A DNA stretch of 64,000 nt from Clostridium sp. BJN0001 (GTDB lineage Bacteria; Bacillota; Clostridia; Clostridiales; Clostridiaceae), in contig NZ_CP094971.1 in NCBI RefSeq assembly GCF_022869825.1, positions 2,269,001-2,333,000 of the forward strand. The letters are read 5' to 3'. The notes under the pieces are model-generated. The model saw only the letters and a list, made by a program, of their open reading frames with translations, did not search any database and was not told the origin of the DNA. Of the stretch, positions 37,311 through 46,980 are shown piece after piece; the first letter of the stretch is position 1, and each line of letters starts with the position of its first letter. The position numbers and the translations under genes are program-made.

Positions 37311-38354
37311 TTATAATCTAGAAAATGCAAATTGTATCTTCTGACTATACTTTTCTTTTGCTTTTAAGACTACATTTGGAAAATTTTCATGATTTATGGC
37401 ATCAGGATAATTCTGTGCTTCAAAACTAAATCCACTTCTATTTAAATAAGAAGTTCCATCTTTACCTTCAGAAACATCAACATAATTTCCTGTATAAAGG
37501 TGAAGTCCTAATTGAGTAGTTTTGCATTCAAACTTTATCCCGCTTTTTTCACTATAAGCTGATGCAGCTATCTTTAACTTACTACTTTTTTCAAGAGGAA
37601 ATGTATGATCAAATCCATTTGCAATATCAAGCTGCTTATTACCCTTAATAAAACAATCTCCTATTTTTTTATAAGAAGTAAAATCAAATGGTGTATTCTT
37701 AACGCTTAAATTCTCTCCTGTCGGAATTGAGTTTACATCAATTGGAAGATATTTATCCGAATTTATCTTTATATATTGGTCATAAATACTATTAGTTTCA
37801 TGCCCATCAAGATTAAAATATGAATGATTTGTAATATTACATATCGTATCTTTGTCTGAAACAGCTTCATATTCTATATCTACAATATTATCTTCACTAA
37901 ATGAATATGTGACTTTAACTTCCATTTTGCCTGGATAATTTTCTTCATTATCATCACTTACAGTTGAAAAAGTAATACTGTCAGCATTTATTTTAGTATT
38001 CCATACTCTTTTGCTGAAACTTTTTATTCCACCATGAAGGTGATTTTCTCCATTATTAATATTTAACCTATATGTTTTACCATTTAAATTAAAACATCCT
38101 TTAGCTATTCTATTTGCACATCTTCCAACAGTTTGTCCAAAATATGTATCACCTGTTTCATAACCACTTATATGGTTATACGCAAGAACTACATCTTTTA
38201 AATTTCCTGTTTTGTCAAAAACATTTATTGAATAAATAGACGCACCATAATCAGTTAAAACAAGAGAAGCTCCCTTATTATTTTTTATAGTATATAATTT
38301 TGTATCATGTCCGTCAATTGTCTTTTCAAACGGAGAAACGGTTATTTTAGCCAT
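37311..38354 (-). CDS. galM: Aldose 1-epimerase (mutarotase)
   Basis: Interconverts alpha and beta galactose so that galactokinase can use it. The 347 residues show TDYGASIYSI, the family NRIAKGCFNLNGK (GRxANRI type), the catalytic histidines in NGENHLHGG (His near 107) and TNHSYFNLDGH (His near 176), and the catalytic glutamate near the C-terminus in SGFSFEAQNYPDAIN. ATG start. Last gene of the gal run, 15 bp after galT, followed by a strong terminator. Confidence 0.93.
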   Translation of the reverse strand: MAKITVSPFEKTIDGHDTKLYTIKNNKGASLVLTDYGASIYSINVFDKTGNLKDVVLAYNHISGYETGDTYFGQTVGRCANRIAKGCFNLNGKTYRLNINNGENHLHGGIKSFSKRVWNTKINADSITFSTVSDDNEENYPGKMEVKVTYSFSEDNIVDIEYEAVSDKDTICNITNHSYFNLDGHETNSIYDQYIKINSDKYLPIDVNSIPTGENLSVKNTPFDFTSYKKIGDCFIKGNKQLDIANGFDHTFPLEKSSKLKIAASAYSEKSGIKFECKTTQLGLHLYTGNYVDVSEGKDGTSYLNRSGFSFEAQNYPDAINHENFPNVVLKAKEKYSQKIQFAFSRL

Positions 38355-38369
38355 AATAGATTCATCCCC

Positions 38370-39890
38370 TTAATTTAATGTACTTGTAAATTTATCAAAA
38401 GCTTTCTGCCCTGATTCTGTTCTTTTAAATACTCCTGCATCAAGAAGTACATTTAAAAATACTAATCCAATTTCATTTTTTAATATATCATCTATATTAT
38501 TTTTATCTACACTAGAATATTTAGTCATAAATTCTGAAACCCATTTAGAATGTTTCTTTATTTCAGGTATATTTTCTATATCATTTTTATTTAAAATAGC
38601 ATCTTTTAAAAGATTAATTTCATGTTTTAAACGTGATGGAAGAACAGCAAGTCCCATAACTTCAATAAGTCCTATATTTTCCTTCTTTATATGATGAAGA
38701 CTTTCATGAGGATGAAATACTCCTAAAGGATTTTCTTTTGTTGTAATATTATTCCTCAAAACAAGATCAAGTTCATACTCACCATCTTTTTTTCTTGCTA
38801 TTGGGGTTATTGTACTATGATTAACCCCATCTGTAGTTGCAAATATAAATGCATCAGGATCAGAATATTTTCTCCACTCCTTTAATATTAAATCTGCCGC
38901 TTCAATAATTCTATCAGTATCATTTCCACTTAATCTTATTACTGATAGAGGCCATTTAAGTATTCCTGATTTAACATCTTCAAATCCTTTAATTTTGAAA
39001 TATCTTTCTATAGGTGCTTTCTCCATAAGAAAATGATAATTTCCTCCCTGAAAATGCTCATGAGTTAAAATAGAACCTCCTACAATTGGTAAATCAGCAT
39101 TTGAACCAATTATATAATGCGGAAACATCTTTATAAAATCAAATAATTTTACAAATGTATCTCTTTCAATTTTCATTGGTACATGTTCTGAATTAAAAAC
39201 AATACAATGCTCATTATAATAAACATAGGGGGAATACTGGAGATTCCATTTTTCTTCTCCAAGCTTAATAGGTATAATCCTGTGGTTTTGACGTGCAGGA
39301 TGATTTACTCTTCCATGGTATCCTTCATTTTCCTTACATAAAAAACACTTTGGATAACTTGATTGTTTTGCATTTTTAGCTGCTGCAATAGCTTTAGGAT
39401 CTTTTTCAGGTTTTGATAAATTTATAGTTATATCAATATCACCATATGGTGTTGCTGTTTTCCACCTTAAATCATTTTTTACACGATATCTTCGTATATA
39501 ATTGCTGTCTCCACTAAGTTTATAATAAAAATCTGTAGCTTCTTTTGGTGATGCTTTATACTTTTCAAAGAACTTCGAAATTACTTCTGAAGGTCTAGCA
39601 ATTAAAACAGACATTATTTCAGTATCAAATAGATCTCTATAAGTTACTGTATCTTCTGAAAATAATTTTTTTGAATAAGCATAATCGAGCATATTCTTTA
39701 ATATATCTTCAAGATCATCTTCATTTTGATCCTCAATTTTTTTACTTGAAATTTCATCGGGTTCATCAATTTTAAATAGTTCCATTAATCTATTTGTTAT
39801 ATATATTTTATCTTCTTTTTCTATAAGATTTGTATTAATTGCATATGATACAAGTCTTTCTATTTCGGGATATATTCTATTACAAGACAT
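38370..39890 (-). CDS. galT: UDP-glucose-hexose-1-phosphate uridylyltransferase (Firmicute type)
   Basis: Swaps UMP between UDP-glucose and galactose-1-phosphate. The 506 residues are the long type found in Firmicutes (GalT2), unlike the 350-residue HIT-type enzyme of enteric bacteria. Seen are NHPARQNHRIIPI, LTHEHFQGGNYHF (about 275-287) and GVFHPHESLHHIKKENIG (about 390), all typical of this type. ATG start after GGAGTG. It lies between galE and galM. Confidence 0.93.
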   Translation of the reverse strand: MSCNRIYPEIERLVSYAINTNLIEKEDKIYITNRLMELFKIDEPDEISSKKIEDQNEDDLEDILKNMLDYAYSKKLFSEDTVTYRDLFDTEIMSVLIARPSEVISKFFEKYKASPKEATDFYYKLSGDSNYIRRYRVKNDLRWKTATPYGDIDITINLSKPEKDPKAIAAAKNAKQSSYPKCFLCKENEGYHGRVNHPARQNHRIIPIKLGEEKWNLQYSPYVYYNEHCIVFNSEHVPMKIERDTFVKLFDFIKMFPHYIIGSNADLPIVGGSILTHEHFQGGNYHFLMEKAPIERYFKIKGFEDVKSGILKWPLSVIRLSGNDTDRIIEAADLILKEWRKYSDPDAFIFATTDGVNHSTITPIARKKDGEYELDLVLRNNITTKENPLGVFHPHESLHHIKKENIGLIEVMGLAVLPSRLKHEINLLKDAILNKNDIENIPEIKKHSKWVSEFMTKYSSVDKNNIDDILKNEIGLVFLNVLLDAGVFKRTESGQKAFDKFTSTLN

Positions 39891-39933
39891 TAAATAATCA
39901 CTCCATCCGTTTTTAAATATTAACTAAATATTT

Positions 39934-40923
39934 TTATTCAAAACCATGTGGATGTGTACTATGCCACTTCCATGCAGTTTCTATTATTGTTGAAAGATCT
40001 GCATACTGAGGCTTCCAACCTAAAATATCTTTTGCTTTCTGGCTTGAAGCTATAAGAACGGCTGGATCTCCTGCTCTTCTTCCTTCTTCTATAACTTTTA
40101 TATCTTTTCCTGTAACTTTTTTAGCCTCTTCAATTACTTCTCTTACACTGAATCCTACTCCGTTTCCAAGATTAAATACGTCACTTTTGTTTCCTTTCAT
40201 AAGATAGGAAACTGCTTTAATATGAGCCTGAGCAAGATCAGTAACATGAATGTAATCTCTTATGCATGTACCATCTTTTGTTTTATAATCTGTACCAAAA
40301 ATACTTATATGATCACGTGTTTTATTAGCCGCTTGAAGAATTATTGGTATTAAATGTGTTTCAGGATTATGTGCCTCTCCTATTTTTCCGCTTATATGAG
40401 CACCACATGCATTAAAATAACGAAGAGAAACAAATCTTAAATTATGTGCAACTCCTGTCCAATGAAACATTCTTTCCATTGATAATTTAGTTTCACCGTA
40501 GCAGTTAGTTGGTTTAGTTGTATCTGTTTCAAGTATCGGAATGCTTTCTGGTTCTCCGTATGTTGCAGCTGTAGATGAAAATACAACTTTATCTATGCCA
40601 TGTTCTACAAGAGACTGAAGTAAAACTTTAGTACCACATAGATTATTATCATAATATTTAAGAGGCTTTATCATGCTCTCTCCAACAAGTGAATTAGCAG
40701 CAAAATGTATTACTGCATCAATATTTTTTTCTTTAGAAAGTACACCATCAAGGAAATCTTTATCGCGTAAATCTCCTTTGTAGAATTTTGCATCTTTATG
40801 AATTGCCTCTTTATGTCCTGTCTGAAGGTTATCTATTATAACAACTTCATTTCCTCTTTCAATAAGTTCAAAAACTGTGTGTGAGCCGATATAACCTGCT
40901 CCTCCTAAAACTAATATTTTCAT
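39934..40923 (-). CDS. galE: UDP-glucose 4-epimerase
   Basis: Interconverts UDP-galactose and UDP-glucose with tightly bound NAD. The 329 residues show the nucleotide motif GGAGYIGSH (7-15), VIHFAANSLVGES, FSSTAATYGEP (catalytic Ser/Thr), the catalytic YGETK (Tyr near 143, Lys near 147) and NLGNGVGFSVREVI. ATG start behind GGAGATG. The gene starts 11 bp after the galactokinase stop, so the two are co-transcribed. Confidence 0.96.
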   Translation of the reverse strand: MKILVLGGAGYIGSHTVFELIERGNEVVIIDNLQTGHKEAIHKDAKFYKGDLRDKDFLDGVLSKEKNIDAVIHFAANSLVGESMIKPLKYYDNNLCGTKVLLQSLVEHGIDKVVFSSTAATYGEPESIPILETDTTKPTNCYGETKLSMERMFHWTGVAHNLRFVSLRYFNACGAHISGKIGEAHNPETHLIPIILQAANKTRDHISIFGTDYKTKDGTCIRDYIHVTDLAQAHIKAVSYLMKGNKSDVFNLGNGVGFSVREVIEEAKKVTGKDIKVIEEGRRAGDPAVLIASSQKAKDILGWKPQYADLSTIIETAWKWHSTHPHGFE

Positions 40924-40934
40924 ATTATCATCTC

Positions 40935-42215
40935 CTAAATCACTTTAATTCCGCCATATTTTCTGATTTTTAGAATATGACATGAACCTTCTCCAAATAT
41001 TGTTTCAATAAACTCTTTGTACTCATCTACGAAATCATTTTTTACAAATGCTTGAATAGTTCCTGCAAATCCTCCTCCATGAACACGGCATACTCCGTTA
41101 TATTTAAGAAGTCCTTCACTAAATGCTAATGCAATTGAAACATTCTGAGCCTGAACATCACTGTTTGAATAAACATTCTGTAAATATTTAAATGATGAAT
41201 TTCCTGATCTTTGTATAACATCTAAAAACTCCTCAAAGTTTTCATCTCTTAATGCTTTTACTGCATCTTCAACATTTTCTTCTTCCTTAAAGAAATGAAA
41301 TGCTCTTAAAATGGCTCTATCTCCTACTTCTTTTCTAATCTTTGCAATATTTAAATAAAAGTCTGTTTTATCTACTTCTCTAAGTACATCTTTCCCAAAA
41401 TAATCAGCAACTTTTCTCATTTCTGATGGAATCATTGCATAATCATCAGTTAAATCAACATGCGAACCTTTTGTATCAACTATACATAAGCTATATTTAT
41501 ATTTTTCAAAATCAACTTGTACCTTATTTACAATAGGTTTTTTAGGATCATTAAAATCAATATTAATAAGTCCTCCTACAGAACATGCCATTTGATCCAT
41601 AAGTCCACATGGTTTTTTAAAGTATACATTTTCTGCAAATTGTGAAGCTTGTGCTATCTCTATAGGGCTTATCTTCATATTATTGAAAAGTCCTGAAATA
41701 ATCGTTCCAGTTATTACTTCAAAAGCTGCTGAAGAAGAAAGACCTGCCCCAACTAAAACATCGCTTGTCATATATGCATTAAATCCACTTACTTTGTATC
41801 CTCTATCTAAAAGATTTTTTAAAACTCCTCTTATAAGGCTTTTTGAAGTTCCCACCTCATCTTCTCTAAAATCAAGATCATTTAGATTAATCTTAATCAT
41901 GTCATATCCATCAGATATTACTTTTACAGTATTTTCGTCATTAAGACTTACAATCGCAATTGCATCAAGATTAATAGAAGTTGCAAGAACCATTCCATGC
42001 TGATGATCTGTATGATTTCCACAAACTTCACTTCTGCCTGGAGCACTAAATATCTCTATATCGTTTTCAGAAAAGGAATTTTTATATTTTTTAATTGTAT
42101 CTATATATCGTTTTCTTTGATAGTCAAGAACATTTTCATCAACATAAATATCTTTTAAGATGTCATCATATTTTTTATTTTCAAATTCATTTAATAACTG
42201 TTTGCTGTTATTCAT
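40935..42215 (-). CDS. galK: Galactokinase
   Basis: Phosphorylates galactose to galactose-1-phosphate with ATP (GHMP kinase family). The 426 residues show the galactokinase signature as GRSEVCGNHTDHQHG (about 61-75), where the usual Gly-Glu-His is Gly-Asn-His. The ATP loop VGAGLSSSAAFEV and CRVHGGGFAGTIQAF near the C-terminus follow. The variant signature is shared by some Firmicute GalKs as far as I know. ATG start behind GGAGG. First enzyme gene after the symporter. Confidence 0.93.
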   Translation of the reverse strand: MNNSKQLLNEFENKKYDDILKDIYVDENVLDYQRKRYIDTIKKYKNSFSENDIEIFSAPGRSEVCGNHTDHQHGMVLATSINLDAIAIVSLNDENTVKVISDGYDMIKINLNDLDFREDEVGTSKSLIRGVLKNLLDRGYKVSGFNAYMTSDVLVGAGLSSSAAFEVITGTIISGLFNNMKISPIEIAQASQFAENVYFKKPCGLMDQMACSVGGLINIDFNDPKKPIVNKVQVDFEKYKYSLCIVDTKGSHVDLTDDYAMIPSEMRKVADYFGKDVLREVDKTDFYLNIAKIRKEVGDRAILRAFHFFKEEENVEDAVKALRDENFEEFLDVIQRSGNSSFKYLQNVYSNSDVQAQNVSIALAFSEGLLKYNGVCRVHGGGFAGTIQAFVKNDFVDEYKEFIETIFGEGSCHILKIRKYGGIKVI

Positions 42216-42245
42216 TTATGTTCCTCCAAATACTTTTTTATTAAT

Positions 42246-43688
42246 TTATCTTTTGTCAAACTGTTCCTTTATAGTTTTTCCTGTTTCATCAATTACTTCG
42301 TCATATTTAATTTCGCCATCACGTCTTGCTGAAATTGTTTTTATTATTTCTTTCATATAAATATCATTAAGCTTGTACTTATTTTTATATACAACATATG
42401 CAATTATCATAAATACTGCTGGAATTACACACATTAAAGCTCTTATTGATGTAGTAGTTGCAATAGACTGTTCCTGTCCTGGAACATACTGTGTACTTCC
42501 AAGTGCAAAACCTATACCAAGTGCTGTAATAGCTGCTGTAAATTTAACGATAAGTGTTTGAAGTGAGAATACTACTCCTTCATTTCTTGTACCAACTCTA
42601 AATTCTCCATAATCAACAACATCAGCAAGGAATACTGTTGCACATCCAAGTTCTAATCCAGTTCCTAATTTTACTATGATTCCTGAAATTGCTGTTAGTA
42701 TTATATTAGTAGGAGCTACAAAACTTATAATAAGTAATATTGAAAGTCCTATTGTTGGCATTATACATGCAAGTAAAAATGAAACTTTTCTTGAAATAAT
42801 CTTTGCTACTTTTGGAAATACTATTAATCCAACTACTTCTGCAACTGATGCACTAATCATAAATGCAGACATCATACCTGCGTTACCACAAACATATGCG
42901 AAATAATATGTACTAACTCCCATTATGCACTGATAACCTACGTTATAAAGTAATATTAATGCTACAGCCCAACGAAGCTGATCATTCTTTTTAATAATAC
43001 TGAATATATCTTTAAATTTTACTTTCTTCTTTGGAACAGAACTATCTGTATTTTTAGGAAGATTGAACACGGTTACACCGATAGTAAAAATAAATGTTGC
43101 TGCAATTATTAATGCAAACTTATGATAACCTATCTGTCCTCCGCCTAAGCCTGAAATAATCTGAACACCAAATCCTGCTATAATTAAAGATTGTCCTATA
43201 CTTGCAAATATTCTTGGTAATACGGAAACCTTTTCTCTTTCCTCAGGATCAGATGATAAATTAGGAATTATTGACCAATAAGGAATATCCATAATTGTAT
43301 AAGTCATTCCCCACAAAATATACGCAACTGTTGCAAATATGCAAAGTGATACACCACTTAGATGAAAGTCTGTAAATAAAAGAACAAATATTACAGCGTT
43401 TACTAAAGTACCAATTACAAGCCACGGAATGAATTTTCCCCATTTACTTTTTGTATTATCAACAACCATTCCCATAAATAAATCATTAAATGCATCCCAA
43501 AGTTTTGCTACAAAAAACATTCCACCTATAAAGATAGGATTAACTTTAAGAATATCTGTAAAGTAAATCATTGAGAAAGTTGCTATCATACCATATATTA
43601 AATCTTTACCTAATGCACCAAATGCAAACGTGTATTTTATTCTTCCAGGTATTTTGCCAGTTAAATTTTTACCATTCATATCTACCAT
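42246..43688 (-). CDS. GPH-family sugar:cation symporter
   Basis: Twelve-helix sugar symporter of the glycoside-pentoside-hexuronide family (MelB/GalP relatives). The 480 residues show KYTFAFGALGKDLIYGM at the start, ILKVNPIFIGGMFFVAKLWDAFNDLFMG (the conserved Asp-rich helix), KWGKFIPW loop and NEGVVFSLQT in the second half. It is the first gene of the galactose run, 30 bp before galK, so it most likely imports galactose or a galactoside. The choice between them is inference. No beta- or alpha-galactosidase lies in the run. Confidence 0.88.
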   Translation of the reverse strand: MVDMNGKNLTGKIPGRIKYTFAFGALGKDLIYGMIATFSMIYFTDILKVNPIFIGGMFFVAKLWDAFNDLFMGMVVDNTKSKWGKFIPWLVIGTLVNAVIFVLLFTDFHLSGVSLCIFATVAYILWGMTYTIMDIPYWSIIPNLSSDPEEREKVSVLPRIFASIGQSLIIAGFGVQIISGLGGGQIGYHKFALIIAATFIFTIGVTVFNLPKNTDSSVPKKKVKFKDIFSIIKKNDQLRWAVALILLYNVGYQCIMGVSTYYFAYVCGNAGMMSAFMISASVAEVVGLIVFPKVAKIISRKVSFLLACIMPTIGLSILLIISFVAPTNIILTAISGIIVKLGTGLELGCATVFLADVVDYGEFRVGTRNEGVVFSLQTLIVKFTAAITALGIGFALGSTQYVPGQEQSIATTTSIRALMCVIPAVFMIIAYVVYKNKYKLNDIYMKEIIKTISARRDGEIKYDEVIDETGKTIKEQFDKR

Positions 43689-43769
43689 ATATATTTCTCC
43701 TCTTTCTTTAATAATAAAAATAAATGAATTTAGGAATTAAAATCTCATGCATGAAATCTTTTACATTCA

Positions 43770-43841
43770 TTAACTAAATTATATATCTTTTTTACTAAAC
43801 TAGCAATACTTTTTACTAAATTTATTTTTATAGTTTACTTA
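43770..43841. promoter_or_regulatory. Phased TTTACTAAA repeats in the galactose divergent gap
   Basis: TTAACTAAA (43770-43778), TTTACTAAA (43791-43799), TTTACTAAA (43812-43820) and TTTACTTA (43834-43841), spaced 21, 21 and 22 bp, two helical turns each. Each is near-palindromic (TTTAsTAAA). They lie between the symporter and the LacI-family gene and are likely binding sites for that regulator. Confidence 0.55.
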
Positions 43842-43928
43842 TTTTTGTCTATTTTATCCTTTAAAATCCCTAATTGTCTTGATTTTTTAAGTAATATTCA
43901 ATATCATTATTATGGAGGTGATTTTTTC

Positions 43929-44942
43929 TTGGCAACAATAAGAGATATAGCAAAATACGCAAATGTTTCAGCCTCAACAGTTTCTAGAATTTTAAATAAC
44001 GATCCTACTTTAAGTACTTCTTTAGAAACAAAAGAAAGAGTTTTAAAAGCAGCTGATAAGCTAAATTATGTAAAGAAAAAAAGGTCTATTTCTAAGTCAA
44101 ACTCCACCATTGGCATACTTCAATGGTTTTCTGCAAAGCAGGAGCTTGAAGATAATTATTATCTTCTTTTAAGACAAGGAATTGAAGATTATTGTGCAAA
44201 AAATAAAATAAATATATTAAGAGCTTATAAATCTGATATAAATTATCTTGATCCTTTACGAAATGCTGATGGTATAATCTGCATCGGAAAGTTTAGTAAA
44301 CAAGAGGTAAACATTTTATTAAATATTACTAAAAATATTGTTTTCCTTGATATGCCAATAGGTAATTCTACTATAAATACAATTACTCTCAACTTTGAGG
44401 AAGCAGTAAATGATGCAATGAATTATCTATACAAATTAGGTCATAAAAAGATAGGTTTTTTAGGTGGAAAAGAATATCTTGAAGATGGAACTCTCTTCCC
44501 AGATAAAAGGTTAAAATTTTTTAAAGATTTTTGTATTAGAAACAATATAGAATTTGAGCCTTATGTTAAGCAAGATTTATTTTTAAGTTCCTCAGGCTAC
44601 AACATGATGAAAAAATTAATTGATGAAAAAAATATTCCTACAGCAATTTTTGCAGCTAGTGATTCAGTTGCAATCGGTGCTATGAGTGCACTTCAAGACT
44701 GTGGATATAAAGTTCCTGATGATGTTTCTATAATAGGTTTTGACAATACATCAATGTCTAAATATACAAACCCTCCCCTTACTACAATGAATGCACCAGT
44801 ATATGCTATGGGGATTTATGGAGTTTCTATTTTATACAGAATGATAACATCAAAACTCCCATCGAATTTAAAAATTACTTTGCCATGTACTTTAGAAAAG
44901 CGTGAATCGTGTAAAGTATTTAAAGAAAAAAAGACATTTTAG
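43929..44942 (+). CDS. LacI-family regulator of the galactose genes (GalR-like)
   Basis: Sugar-responsive repressor. The 338 residues start with a LacI helix-turn-helix (TIRDIAKYANVSASTVSRILNNDP) and hinge, followed by a periplasmic-binding-like domain (IICIGKF, AMNYLYKLGHKKIGFLGG, AIFAASDSVAIGAMSAL, VSIIGFDNTSMS). The frame is open to 43845, but GGAGGTGA seven bases before TTG (43929) sets the start exactly at the conserved ATIRDIA. It is divergent from the symporter-galKETM run, so it probably controls it. It ends in a terminator shared with glmS. Confidence 0.9.
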   Translation: MATIRDIAKYANVSASTVSRILNNDPTLSTSLETKERVLKAADKLNYVKKKRSISKSNSTIGILQWFSAKQELEDNYYLLLRQGIEDYCAKNKINILRAYKSDINYLDPLRNADGIICIGKFSKQEVNILLNITKNIVFLDMPIGNSTINTITLNFEEAVNDAMNYLYKLGHKKIGFLGGKEYLEDGTLFPDKRLKFFKDFCIRNNIEFEPYVKQDLFLSSSGYNMMKKLIDEKNIPTAIFAASDSVAIGAMSALQDCGYKVPDDVSIIGFDNTSMSKYTNPPLTTMNAPVYAMGIYGVSILYRMITSKLPSNLKITLPCTLEKRESCKVFKEKKTF

Positions 44943-44966
44943 TAAAATACTAAAATGTCTTTTTTA
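44926..44966. terminator. Bidirectional terminator between galR-like gene and glmS
   Basis: A perfect stem, AAAAAGACATTTTAGTA with TACTAAAATGTCTTTTT, loop AAA. The stop codon of the regulator lies in the left arm. Confidence 0.92.
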
Positions 44967-44977
44967 TTTCTCTTATA

Positions 44978-46804
44978 TTATTCTACTGTTACAGATTTTG
45001 CTAAATTTCTAGGTTTATCAATGTCACAGCCCTTATTCTTTGCTACATAATAAGCAATAAGCTGAAGCACTACAACACCTAAAACTGGTGCAAAAAGATC
45101 ATTAGTTCTTGGAATATATACTATTTCATCCATTACTTCATCAAGACCTTTTGTATCTTCGTAACAGATTCCTATAGTAAATGCTCCTCTTGACTTAATT
45201 TCAACAACATTACTTATCATCTTTTCTTTTAATGCTTCTTGAGTAAGAATTGTAATAACCTTTGTTCCATTTTCAATTAAAGCAATAGGACCATGCTTAA
45301 GTTCTCCACCTGCATATGCTTCTGCATGTATATATGAAATTTCTTTTAGCTTTAATGCTCCTTCTAAAGCTAAATCATAATCAAGTCCTCTTCCTAAATA
45401 GAACACATCTTTTTCAGAAGCTATCTTATCTGCTATATCTTTTATATTATCTTTTTCTTCTAAAATAAGTTCGATTTTTTGTGGAAGATTAAGTAATTCT
45501 TCCTTTAACTTATTAATTCTATTCTTTTTAAGCTTTCCAACTATTTCGGCAAACTTAATTGCTATCATATTCATTCCAATAATTTGAGTTGTATATGCTT
45601 TAGTTGATGCAACAGATATTTCAGGTCCTGCTAAAGTGTATAGTACATGATCTGCTTCTCTTGATACTGTACTTCCAACAACATTTGTAACTGCAACTAT
45701 TCTTGCTCCTATATTTTTAGAATTTCTAAGTGCAGCTAAAGTATCAGCTGTTTCACCTGACTGACTTATAACGATAACTAAAGATTTATCTGTTACAAGA
45801 GGATTTCTATATCTAAATTCAGATGCAATATCAACTTCTACAGGTATTCTTGCAAGAGATTCTATTAAATTCTTACCTACAAGGCCTGCATGATAAGCAG
45901 TTCCACATCCAACTATAAATACTCTATCTGTATTTTTAAGATCTTCTTTTGAAATATTTAAACCATCTAAAACTATATCATGAGCCATTGAAACTCTTCC
46001 AGCTAATGTATCTCTTATAGCTCTTGGCTGCTCATGAATTTCTTTAAGCATGAAATCTTCAAATCCACCTTTTTCAGCAGCATCCTGACTCCATGTTACA
46101 TGATAAACATCTTTTTCTAAAGGCTTTCCTTCTTCAGTATAAAGCTTAACATCATCTTTAGTTAATACTGCAATTTCTTTATCCTCTAAAAGATAAACAT
46201 CTCTTGTATATGAAAGTACAGCTGGAATATCAGATGCAATAAAGTTTTCACCTTTTCCAAGACCAACTATTAAAGGACTATCCTTTCTTACTGCGATTAA
46301 TTTATCTGGTTCATCTTTACATATAACTCCTATCGCATAACTTCCTTCTATCTTTTTAAGAGCCTTTTTAACTGCTTTAAAAAGATCTCCTTCATAGTAA
46401 TAGTCAATTAAATTTGGTATAACTTCTGTATCAGTTTCTGATTTGAAAGTATATCCTTCACCTTTAAGCCATGCTTTAAGAGGAAGATAATTTTCTATAA
46501 TTCCATTATGAACTACAGCAATATTTCCCTTACTATTTAAATGAGGGTGAGAATTTTCATCAGATGGTGCTCCATGAGTTGCCCATCTTGTATGACCAAT
46601 TCCTAAGTTTCCTTCAATAGGAGACTTCTTTATATCCTCTGCTAATATATTTAAACGTCCTTTAAATTTTCTTACATTAATATCTCCATTATTAATTACT
46701 GCAACTCCAGCTGAGTCATATCCTCTATACTCAAGCTTTGATAATCCATTAATTAAAAATGAAGTTGCTGTTCCACTTCCTAAATATCCTACTATTCCAC
46801 ACAT
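44978..46804 (-). CDS. glmS: Glutamine-fructose-6-phosphate aminotransferase
   Basis: Makes glucosamine-6-phosphate, the first step to peptidoglycan amino sugars. The 608 residues show the Cys2 nucleophile (MCGIVGYLG), the glutaminase domain with HTRWATHG and NSHPHL, then two SIS sugar-isomerase domains (ISQSGETADTLAAL, FLGRGLDYDLALEGALKLKE) and the end DKPRNLAKSVTVE. ATG start. The long leader contains a glmS ribozyme, so the gene is expected to be shut off when glucosamine-6-phosphate is plentiful. Confidence 0.97.
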   Translation of the reverse strand: MCGIVGYLGSGTATSFLINGLSKLEYRGYDSAGVAVINNGDINVRKFKGRLNILAEDIKKSPIEGNLGIGHTRWATHGAPSDENSHPHLNSKGNIAVVHNGIIENYLPLKAWLKGEGYTFKSETDTEVIPNLIDYYYEGDLFKAVKKALKKIEGSYAIGVICKDEPDKLIAVRKDSPLIVGLGKGENFIASDIPAVLSYTRDVYLLEDKEIAVLTKDDVKLYTEEGKPLEKDVYHVTWSQDAAEKGGFEDFMLKEIHEQPRAIRDTLAGRVSMAHDIVLDGLNISKEDLKNTDRVFIVGCGTAYHAGLVGKNLIESLARIPVEVDIASEFRYRNPLVTDKSLVIVISQSGETADTLAALRNSKNIGARIVAVTNVVGSTVSREADHVLYTLAGPEISVASTKAYTTQIIGMNMIAIKFAEIVGKLKKNRINKLKEELLNLPQKIELILEEKDNIKDIADKIASEKDVFYLGRGLDYDLALEGALKLKEISYIHAEAYAGGELKHGPIALIENGTKVITILTQEALKEKMISNVVEIKSRGAFTIGICYEDTKGLDEVMDEIVYIPRTNDLFAPVLGVVVLQLIAYYVAKNKGCDIDKPRNLAKSVTVE

Positions 46805-46980
46805 ATATAATTCTTCCTTCCTTATTTACAGCCACTTATTCTCTGTTTATTATATATAAATAAAGATATAATTGACTTAATTTATTATTTTCTAGATTTT
46901 AAATTCATGCCAGCAAAATATATAATTTCGAGCATAATGATCCTGTCATTTATAAAATTTAAAATAATAGAAGGTTTTTA

